From Streptomyces sp. NRRL S-337 (GTDB lineage: Bacteria; Actinomycetota; Actinomycetes; Streptomycetales; Streptomycetaceae): 10,906 bases of DNA. Of this stretch, positions 6,110 to 10,906 are shown piece after piece (the first letter of the stretch is position 1; the number at the start of each line of letters is the position of its first letter). The stretch is taken from assembly GCF_000720175.1 (NCBI RefSeq), contig NZ_JOIX01000132.1, positions 1 through 10,906 on the forward strand, written 5' to 3'. The notes beneath the pieces were generated by a model, which saw only the letters and a program-made list of their open reading frames with translations, did no database searches and had not been told where the DNA came from. Made by a program: the position numbers and the translations under genes.

Positions 6110-6424
6110 TTGGATGAACCGCACCTCTACGACCCGCGGTCCACCAGCCAGTTCGGCGCCGAATACATGGACACCATGAAGCGCATCCGGGAGCGGCTGG
6201 GCCGCATCGACTCGTTGGTCAAGGCTCGGATGCGCAACGTCAACGCCACGCTCAAGGACCTGGCGGACCGTACGGTGCTGTGCCCGCACTGCCGGCAGTA
6301 CGCCGTGGCGATCCCGGAGGAAAAGGACCACGCAGGGGACCAGGTCTTGGAGCCGGAGCTGCGCTGCCTCTTCTGCACCGCTTCAATGGTCCGCCTGCGA
6401 GCTGGCGCAGCTGTACGTGCTTGA
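6110..6424 (+). CDS. Zinc-ribbon hypothetical protein, 104 aa (possibly frameshifted)
   Basis: The frame begins with a basic helical region (MDTMKRIRERLGRIDSLVKA, residues 20-39) and then a zinc-binding pair, CPHC (58-61) and CLFC (86-89), typical of a zinc ribbon. I do not recognise the family. The start is unclear: TTG at 6110 has no Shine-Dalgarno sequence, and the in-frame ATGs at 6167 and 6176 are alternatives. After CLFC the product becomes low-complexity (RLRAGAAVRA) and stops at 6424, while the +1-shifted frame reads CELAQLYVLEVIG and joins the next ORF. This suggests either one gene with a one-base indel near 6380-6395 or two overlapping genes. The tuf3 terminator lies 80 bp upstream, so it is a separate transcription unit. 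Confidence 0.6.
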   Translation: MDEPHLYDPRSTSQFGAEYMDTMKRIRERLGRIDSLVKARMRNVNATLKDLADRTVLCPHCRQYAVAIPEEKDHAGDQVLEPELRCLFCTASMVRLRAGAAVRA

Positions 6425-6641
6425 GGTTATCGGCGCGGACGACGGACAGCTCCAGCCATGCGGGTGCAGCGGGCACGGGCCTTGGGCCGAGCAGCCGTCC
6501 GTGGTGCCCGGCGCCTCGACCGCGGCAGAACCGGATGCCTCCATGGGCCTCTGCTTCCGGTGCGGAGCTAAGTATCACCGCACACCGAGCAAGGTGACCG
6601 CCTGGTCGGCATCCGAGGATCCGGCGACGACGGGGTGGTGA
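6417..6641 (+). CDS. Second zinc-binding ORF, 74 aa (probable continuation of previous)
   Basis: The GTG at 6417 overlaps the TGA of the preceding frame (6422-6424) by eight bases, so translational coupling is possible. The protein has CGC (15-17) with His20 and a CFRCGAKYH ribbon half (46-54), giving a second cysteine cluster. Coding signal extends upstream of the GTG in the same frame (CELAQLYVL from 6396), which favours a single original protein with two zinc ribbons over two separate genes. It ends 4 bp from the stop of the convergent minus-strand gene at 6646, with no room for a terminator. Function unknown; nucleic-acid or protein binding is only a guess from the ribbon pattern. Confidence 0.5.
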   Translation: MLEVIGADDGQLQPCGCSGHGPWAEQPSVVPGASTAAEPDASMGLCFRCGAKYHRTPSKVTAWSASEDPATTGW

Positions 6642-6645
6642 GAGG

Positions 6646-7278
6646 TCACTCCACGTCGTCCCAAAGTCTGTACATCACAGTCAAGTGCGACCGCGCGAGA
6701 TGGCGGGAGGGGTAACCCGGCTGACAGATTTCGCACATCACGACCTCCCGCCCCTCCCGCAGGGCGCGATCCACCTCGTCGGGGGTATGGCACTCGCGCG
6801 CGTCGTCCGCCTCGCGTACCGCTGCGTTGTGGCGACGGTACGCCTTCTGGCGGCAGGCGTTGGAGCAGTACTCCCGGGGCCGCCGACCGCCCTTGGCCCG
6901 CCTGGCAAAAGGAGCATCGCACTGCCGGCAGCGCGGCGCGAACCGCTCCTCGATCCTCCACTCGCGGATCAGGGCCCGCAGGTCTTCGTCGATGACGAGG
7001 GTGTTCCCGCCCTCGGGGAACCAGCTGCCGAGCAGCTCAACATCCAACGACCGGCTGTGCCGGTATGCGTGATACACGGCGCCTGATCGTCCAACAAATG
7101 CGCTGGTCCAGCGCTGTCCCAGAGCGTGGGAGAGTTCTTTCGGCGTTGTCCCGTACAGCGCGCAGGCCAAGAGCGTCATTGCCTGTTCACGGTCCATGGA
7201 TCGCAGAATGGCGCTCCATGACGTGATGCGCTCCACCCGGGGGCGCTGGTTGGCCCTCTCTCTACGTCGGCCAGTCAT
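6646..7278 (-). CDS. Zinc-finger/HTH hypothetical protein, 210 aa
   Basis: The N-terminus is basic (RRRERANQRPR). Residues 28-75 look like a helix-turn-helix (DREQAMTLLACALYGTTPKE, then LSHALGQRW). A zinc module at 117-150 has CRQC (117-120) and YCSNACRQKAYRRH (137-150), the pattern seen in many actinobacterial CGNR-like or YCS-x2-CRQ zinc fingers. A second candidate site at 182-198 (CEIC, then His193 and His198) has C2H2 spacing, C-x2-C-x7-H-x4-H. This suggests a nucleic-acid-binding protein with two zinc sites; I cannot name the family. The ATG (7278-7276) overlaps the TGA of the upstream membrane-protein gene in ATGA form, so the two are an operon and translationally coupled. Confidence 0.75.
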   Translation of the reverse strand: MTGRRRERANQRPRVERITSWSAILRSMDREQAMTLLACALYGTTPKELSHALGQRWTSAFVGRSGAVYHAYRHSRSLDVELLGSWFPEGGNTLVIDEDLRALIREWRIEERFAPRCRQCDAPFARRAKGGRRPREYCSNACRQKAYRRHNAAVREADDARECHTPDEVDRALREGREVVMCEICQPGYPSRHLARSHLTVMYRLWDDVE

Positions 7279-7610
7279 CGTTCACCCCCTGGGGTGCCTG
7301 GTCGCAGCGCTACGTCGTTTCGCATTACCACCAGGGTCTGCGGCGGCACAGTACTCGGCTCAGGGTCCGACACGCCCGGCTTGAGCAGGGCAGGCGGAAC
7401 CGAGGGCTTGCCCCAGGGCAGGAGGCCGCAGAACGCGGAGATGACGTGGCTGAGCCCGAGCAGGACCTGCGGCAGATCAGCCGGCGCCGCCCGCCGTGCG
7501 ATCAGCCAGCCCAAGAAGGCCACCAGGCCGGGCACGGCCACCAAGACGAACACGGCCAGCATCACGAGCCAGACGGGTGCCCCCAACAGGGTGGCGGGCA
7601 GGGTAGGCAA
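7275..7610 (-). CDS. Small membrane protein with cytoplasmic-type tail, 111 aa
   Basis: A strongly hydrophobic stretch at residues 12-40 (VWLVMLAVFVLVAVPGLVAF) forms one long or two short membrane helices, followed by ARRAAPADLPQVLLGLSHVI with a weaker hydrophobic segment and a Pro-rich tail. The TTG start at 7610-7608 is well supported: a perfect GGAGG lies at 7621-7617 with 6 nt spacing, and no better start follows. It is the first gene of a two-gene operon and overlaps the next gene by ATGA. A terminator-like hairpin sits directly before it (7629-7659), so expression may depend on read-through. The family is unrecognised; small membrane proteins beside zinc-finger/HTH proteins are common in Streptomyces integrative elements, but no other element genes are visible here. 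Confidence 0.7.
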   Translation of the reverse strand: MPTLPATLLGAPVWLVMLAVFVLVAVPGLVAFLGWLIARRAAPADLPQVLLGLSHVISAFCGLLPWGKPSVPPALLKPGVSDPEPSTVPPQTLVVMRNDVALRPGTPGGER

Positions 7611-7616
7611 GGCGTA

Positions 7617-7621
7617 CCTCC
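7617..7621 (-). promoter_or_regulatory. Shine-Dalgarno GGAGG that fixes a TTG start
   Basis: GGAGG on the minus strand lies 6 nt before the TTG at 7610 and is the best ribosome binding site in the window besides that of tuf3. It supports TTG over later starts for the membrane-protein gene. Confidence 0.75.
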
Positions 7622-7628
7622 GGAGACG

Positions 7629-7659
7629 AAAAAAGCCCCTGGGGTGTCACCCAGGGGCT
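7629..7659 (-). terminator. Intrinsic terminator or attenuator, minus strand
   Basis: AGCCCCTGGG (7634-7643) pairs perfectly with CCCAGGGGCT (7650-7659) around a 6-nt loop. Read on the minus strand the stem is followed by six T (7629-7634), making a textbook Rho-independent terminator, unusual for Streptomyces. It lies 8 bp before the Shine-Dalgarno of the gene starting at 7610, so it either ends a transcript coming from upstream or attenuates the 7610-6646 operon. Confidence 0.88.
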
Positions 7660-8120
7660 GAACGGTCGGGAAAACAGAAGCGGCCCCTCTTCATCGAAGA
7701 GGAGCCGTGATGTGTGCGGACACACGTGAGGTGCCGCTCCCAAAGGATGCCAGAGGCCCGCTCTCTCCGTCAACTCAGCCAAAACAGCTGGTAGTTGGCC
7801 CGGTTCACCCGTGCAGATACCGTCGCGGAATTTCGTAACGCAGGGCGAGGACGACGCAGCCGATCCGCTCCGTGGGCACATCCGCCCGGCTCACGCCCTT
7901 GCGGAGAACTTAAACGATCCCCCGCAGGGCCGTCCGGTCGTCCGGGGGCAGCCGGCCGGGGTACCGGGGACGACCGCACCAGGGCCAAACGGCCCGCCAC
8001 GAACCACCGGCCCACCAGCCCAGCCACCCACCCGCCAGCCAGCCCCCTCACCCGTCAGGCACATACCACTGGCCCGGCGCACCCGCCAGGCACCAGCCGC
8101 CGGCCCGGCACAATAGAGCG
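7660..8120. other. Intergenic region, with possible tiny minus ORF and T-free segment
   Basis: No gene of normal size is supported between the minus-strand operon leader and the plus-strand gene at 8121. A 29-codon minus-strand frame, GTG 7894 to TGA 7805, encodes VSRADVPTERIGCVVLALRY and a short tail; its codon use looks coding, but it is too short to assert. Positions 7963-8047 contain no T on the plus strand and consist of CCAGCC/CCACC-like units. Promoters for the minus operon and for 8121 must lie here, but I cannot place them. Confidence 0.45.
7681..7707. promoter_or_regulatory. Second hairpin in the operon leader
   Basis: CGGCCCCTCTTC (7681-7692) pairs with GAAGAGGAGCCG (7696-7707) around a 3-nt loop, with a single C-A mismatch. 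It is 21 bp from the terminator stem. A third short hairpin, GTGTG-CGGA-CACAC, follows at 7712-7725. On the minus strand the order is short hairpin, this hairpin, terminator, gene. No T run follows this one. Confidence 0.7.
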
Positions 8121-8984
8121 GTGGACGAAGCACCCGAGCCGATACCCGTCACCCGATCCGTGGATCACGGAACCGCTAAGTTGCTACCGGACGTGGACCG
8201 GCCGCGCGCCTGGCTGCTGACCGTGGACGGCGCCCCGCAATCGTACGTCGACCTGGACGCGCCCACGCACCTGGAATTCGAGTACGTGCGTCGCCTCGCC
8301 CACGTCCTGGACGAGCTCGCCGCCCCCGGGCAGCCGCTCGATGTGCTGCACCTCGGAGGCGGGGCCATGACCCTGCCCCGCTACCTGGCCGCCACCCGTC
8401 CGCACTCCCGCCAAAACGTGATCGAAGCCGACCGAGGCCTGCTCGCCCTGGTGACCGAAGCCCTACCGCTCCCCGACGACGACGGTATCGGCGGTATCGC
8501 CGTACGAGCGCAGGACGCTCGTACGGCGCTGGAGGAAGCGCCTGAAGCGAGCGCCGATGTGATCGTGGCCGATGTCTTCGGCGGCTCGCGGGTGCCGGCG
8601 CATCTCACCTCGGTCGAGTACGCACGGGCCGCCGACCGGGTACTGCGGGCAGACGGCTGCTACATCGCGAATCTCGCCGACAGCGCACCCTTCGAATTTC
8701 TCCGCAGTCAACTCGCCAACTTCGCCACGGTCTTCGAGCACTTGGCGCTCATCGCTGAGCCCTCAGTGCTCCGAGGCCGCCGGTTCGGCAACGCCGTCCT
8801 GGTCGCCTCGCATGCGGAGCTCCCGATTGCGCCGCTGGCCCGGCGCGCAGCCGCGGACGCCTTCCCGGCGCGGGTCGAGCACGGTACAGCCCTTCGGCGT
8901 CTGATCGCCGATGCGCTACCCGTACGGGATGCCGAGGCGGTGGCGTCTCCGTGCCCTCCGGCTGGCGCCTTCAGCGTCGGCTAA
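8121..8984 (+). CDS. Spermidine synthase-like SAM-dependent protein, 287 aa
   Basis: The protein has the Rossmann-like fold pattern of polyamine aminopropyltransferases. QSYVDL (40-45) matches the region before the core, VLHLGGGAMTLPRYLA (75-90) is the SAM/decarboxylated-SAM glycine loop, Glu102 in VIEADRG is the acidic ribose-binding position, and Asp132 and DVIVADVF (146-153, Asp151) follow. It lacks a separate N-terminal beta domain of normal size, and actinobacterial members like this are usually annotated only as 'spermidine synthase' or fused-domain relatives. Whether it makes spermidine is unproven; a methyltransferase role is possible. I chose GTG 8121; AATAGAGCG precedes it without a clear Shine-Dalgarno, and later in-frame starts would remove little conserved sequence. 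It stands alone: its neighbours on both sides are on the minus strand. Confidence 0.82.
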   Translation: MDEAPEPIPVTRSVDHGTAKLLPDVDRPRAWLLTVDGAPQSYVDLDAPTHLEFEYVRRLAHVLDELAAPGQPLDVLHLGGGAMTLPRYLAATRPHSRQNVIEADRGLLALVTEALPLPDDDGIGGIAVRAQDARTALEEAPEASADVIVADVFGGSRVPAHLTSVEYARAADRVLRADGCYIANLADSAPFEFLRSQLANFATVFEHLALIAEPSVLRGRRFGNAVLVASHAELPIAPLARRAAADAFPARVEHGTALRRLIADALPVRDAEAVASPCPPAGAFSVG

Positions 8985-9004
8985 CCGCGGTGAGGGGCCT
9001 GGCT

Positions 9005-9043
9005 GTGGGGACCTGGCGATGAGCCGTGGGAACCTGGCGATGA
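9005..9043 (+). repeat. 18-bp direct repeat pair
   Basis: GTGGGGACCTGGCGATGA (9005-9022) and GTGGGAACCTGGCGATGA (9026-9043) differ at one base and lie 21 bp apart, two helical turns, shortly after the stop of the spermidine-synthase-like gene. Confidence 0.9.
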
Positions 9044-9067
9044 CGTGCAGGGATAGCGGAAACGTTG

Positions 9068-9096
9068 GTTGACGGACAGTTGACGGAGTTGACCGA
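9068..9096 (+). repeat. Three GTTGACGGA-type direct repeats
   Basis: GTTGACGGACA (9068), GTTGACGGA (9079) and GTTGACCGA (9088) follow one another at 11 and 9 bp spacing. Each contains TTGAC, the usual -35 core, so a promoter could be imagined, but no matching -10 or downstream gene is visible. Confidence 0.75.
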
Positions 9097-9300
9097 GAGT
9101 GTGACGACGGCAAGGGGTAGCGGTTAGCAGCGACGGTCGGTCCGTCTTCCCGCTCGTCCTCCCGGGCTGCCGCCCTCGCCATCCCTCCTCTGCCCTGGCC
9201 AGCCCCCTACCGCGGCGTGGTCGTGCCAGGGCGTGATCGTCAACTTGGCCCGTGGTGTGGAGCGGGGCATGGCGTGGTTGCGGAGTGGGGCAGCTGTGGC

Positions 9301-9480
9301 CTCGGTCGGCTCTGGCCTTGGTTCGTGGCCTCAGCGTGTTGTTTCGGTTGGCGTCTCGATCGCACCTCGTTTTTTTGGGGGTTGTTTGCAGGGGCCCGGC
9401 TGGGGGCCTTGGGCTGGGTCTGGGTTGGGTCCTGCGTTTGCGTCTGCGTCTACGTCTGCGCCTTGGCCTTGGGGCTGGGC
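9301..9480 (+). other. A-depleted G/T-rich segment with G-quadruplex motif
   Basis: By count, these 180 bases contain 5 A, 58 T, 71 G and 46 C on the plus strand. Within it, 9411-9429 reads GGGCTGGGTCTGGGTTGGG, a four-tract G-quadruplex motif with loops of 2, 3 and 2. Positions 9433-9462 are five hexamers of the TGCGTC type. A run of seven T followed by five G lies near 9370-9381. Confidence 0.85.
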
Positions 9481-9510
9481 CGTGTGTGCCTCCTCTATCT
9501 CCGGCAACGA

Positions 9511-10839
9511 TTACTGAGCGTTGTTAGTTCCCGTGATTTTATCACTTTCGGTGATGGGCGGGCGAGGGGCTGGGGAGGGGGTAGAGGGGGAGGCCGACAG
9601 GGGTGGGGTGGTGCGGCGGGTGAGGTGGCGGATGTCGGGGACGCAGAGGACGGCGGCGGTGAGGAGGGCGATCAGGGCTGAGCAGGACCAGAGGGCGGCG
9701 GTGCGGCCCATGAGGTTCTGGACAGGGCCGGCGAGGGCGGTGGCCAGGGGGATCATGGAGACCGAGCCCAGCCAGTCGTAGGAAGAGACCCGGGAGAATT
9801 TCTCCTCGGGGATCTCCTGATGCAGGGCCATCATCCACGTCACCGAGAAGACCTCGATCGCGATGCCGGTGCCGAACATGAGGGCGGTGAGGCCGGGGGC
9901 CGGCAGGGGGATGGCGAGTGCGGCGGACGGGAGGGCGAGCGGGAAGACGCACAGTGCGCCGGTCAGTAGGAGACGGCGCGGTTTGATGCGCGTCATGAGG
10001 AGGGCGCCGATCGCCGTGCCCGCGCCGAAGGCGGCCAGTGCCAGGCCCCACGGGCCCGGACCGCCCAGATGCTCTTCGGCGACCAGCGGTCCGTAGACCG
10101 CCTCGGCTGCCGACACCACCGCGTTGACGATGGAGAACTGCACCACCACCGCCCACAACCACGGGCGCGAGGCCACCTCGCGCCAACCGTCCCGCAGATC
10201 GTGGAGGATGCCGCTGCCCGCGGCCCGTTCGGGGATGCCGCGGACATCGAGGAAGGCGCGTAGCGCCCCGGCCAGGGCGAACGCGGCGGAGTCGACAGCC
10301 AGGACCCAGCCGGGGCCCACCGCGGCGACGAGCGCGCCTCCGAGTGCCGCGCCGCCGATGTTCGCGCCGCTCATGCCCATGCGGAACACCGCGAAAGCGC
10401 GGCCCGCCTGCTCCCCGGAGACGCTGGCGAGCAGCATGCCCTCGGAGGCCGGGGCGAAGAAGGCCTGCCCGGTGCCGCCGAGCGCGGCCAATACGGCCAT
10501 CTGCCACAGGCGTGGCTCCCCGGTCAGGACGAGCAACGCGAACAGGCCCTGCGAGATACAGCTGAGGGCGTTCGCGGCGACCATGACGTGATGACGGGGG
10601 AGTCGGTCGGCGACCGCGCCGCCGATCAGCAGGAAGAGGACGAGGGGGATCGTGCGGGCGGCGGCGACCAGTCCTACGTCGGTGGCGGAGCCGCCGGCGG
10701 CGAGGACCGCGAAGGCGGTGGCGATCAGTGCGCCCGAGCTGCCGAGGTTCGCGATCACGGTGGCTCCGGTGAGGAGCAGGTAGTTACGTCCCGCCCAGCT
10801 GGGGCGCGTTCTCGCGTTCTGTAGTTGTCCTGGCCGCAT
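9511..10839 (-). CDS. MFS transporter, probable drug/siderophore-type exporter, 442 aa
   Basis: A 12-helix major facilitator of the MFS_3 (EntS / macrolide-efflux-like) branch, located in the cytoplasmic membrane and expected to export a small molecule by proton antiport. Hydrophobic segments begin at about residue 19 and continue in pairs to about 405. The loop after helix 2 carries the motif-A form G74-x3-D78-R79-x2-R82 (GGAVADRLPR). A second half follows a central loop near 195-215 (RDGWREVASRPW). The C-terminal tail is Pro/Ser/Thr-rich. I start it at the ATG 10839-10837; the longer frame up to 10887 begins inside the adapter (MYKRQ is an artefact). The Shine-Dalgarno is weak and the true promoter lies beyond the contig. 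The substrate cannot be read from the sequence, and no resistance or siderophore gene is adjacent. Confidence 0.88.
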   Translation of the reverse strand: MRPGQLQNARTRPSWAGRNYLLLTGATVIANLGSSGALIATAFAVLAAGGSATDVGLVAAARTIPLVLFLLIGGAVADRLPRHHVMVAANALSCISQGLFALLVLTGEPRLWQMAVLAALGGTGQAFFAPASEGMLLASVSGEQAGRAFAVFRMGMSGANIGGAALGGALVAAVGPGWVLAVDSAAFALAGALRAFLDVRGIPERAAGSGILHDLRDGWREVASRPWLWAVVVQFSIVNAVVSAAEAVYGPLVAEEHLGGPGPWGLALAAFGAGTAIGALLMTRIKPRRLLLTGALCVFPLALPSAALAIPLPAPGLTALMFGTGIAIEVFSVTWMMALHQEIPEEKFSRVSSYDWLGSVSMIPLATALAGPVQNLMGRTAALWSCSALIALLTAAVLCVPDIRHLTRRTTPPLSASPSTPSPAPRPPITESDKITGTNNAQ

Positions 10840-10872
10840 GGGTGTCAACGATATGGGGGGAGGGGATGGGAG

Positions 10873-10906
10873 CTGTCTCTTATACACATCTGACGCTGCC
10901 GACGAA
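10873..10906 (+). other. Nextera read-1 adapter (not genomic)
   Basis: 10873-10891 is the reverse complement of the Tn5 mosaic end (CTGTCTCTTATACACATCT), and 10892-10905 the Nextera read-1 tail GACGCTGCCGACGA; the last base is probably the first of the i5 index. It produces the artefact peptide MYKRQ in the minus-strand frame entering the MFS gene. Confidence 0.98.

Larger units (their letters stand above)
8985..9510. other. Intergenic region, convergent gene ends, no supported gene
   Basis: The 526 bp lie between two convergent stops (8984 and 9511). It holds an 18-bp direct repeat pair, a triple GTTGACGGA repeat, an A-depleted segment with a G-quadruplex motif and a hexamer repeat, listed separately. 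Plus-strand frames starting at 9217, 9233 and 9252 are open, but their third positions lose GC bias and their products are Gly/Leu/Trp-rich low-complexity, so I do not call them. Confidence 0.55.

Noticed and set aside
7660..7800. tRNA-like cloverleaf among the hairpins
   Set aside because: No acceptor/anticodon/T-arm set could be fitted; the hairpins are independent.
9233..9517. A 94-codon plus-strand ORF with GTG start
   Set aside because: Third-position GC bias collapses after the first 30 codons and the sequence is an A-depleted low-complexity region.
9533..9545. Palindrome GTGATTTTATCAC as an operator
   Set aside because: It lies inside the 3' coding end of the MFS gene; no regulatory position and no second copy seen.
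10840..10887. N-terminal extension of the MFS protein (MYKRQ)
   Set aside because: The first five residues are adapter; the ATG at 10839 begins the family-like sequence.

Overview
The window is a complete short-read contig from a high-GC actinomycete, almost certainly Streptomyces. The reasons are GC-rich third codon positions, GTG/TTG starts, an EF-Tu that closely matches the Streptomyces Tuf3 paralogue as I remember it, and a typical Streptomyces 'SCO6745 family' protein. Both ends are Nextera library adapter (1-54 and 10873-10906), not genome, so genomic sequence runs from 55 to 10872. No rRNA, tRNA, CRISPR array, transposase, integrase or biosynthetic cluster was seen.

Layout. 55-820 is poorly coding: a pyrimidine-rich tract, two weak overlapping minus-strand frames that look like gene remnants, and a tandem repeat. 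823-1734 (+) is the SCO6745-family protein. It converges with a small minus-strand frame (1784-2113) whose 5' end is built from a 12-bp tandem repeat. 2423-3292 (+) is a two-part putative DNA-binding protein. 3293-3738 holds three unrelated tandem repeats. 3739-4440 (-) is a TVP38/TMEM64 (VTT) membrane protein, divergent from an Ala-rich small ORF (4513-4686), a branched RNA structure (4685-4727) and tuf3 (4796-5968), which ends in a 17-bp terminator hairpin.

6110-6641 (+) is a pair of overlapping zinc-ribbon frames, perhaps one frameshifted gene. It abuts tail-to-tail a two-gene minus-strand operon: a small membrane protein (7275-7610) and a zinc-finger/HTH protein (6646-7278) joined by an ATGA overlap. 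A leader with a terminator and two further hairpins precedes that operon. 8121-8984 (+) is a spermidine-synthase-like protein, flanked by a segment with no T upstream and a segment almost without A downstream that carries a G-quadruplex motif. 9511-10839 (-) is a 12-TM MFS exporter.

The genes do not form one evident pathway; this looks like accessory chromosome made of small transcription units. The main things to look at are the tuf3 leader (small ORF whose stop codon lies in a branched hairpin, before a gene whose S. coelicolor homologue is reported to be under positive stringent control), the number of unrelated short tandem repeats in the gaps, and the base-skewed segments around the spermidine-synthase-like gene.
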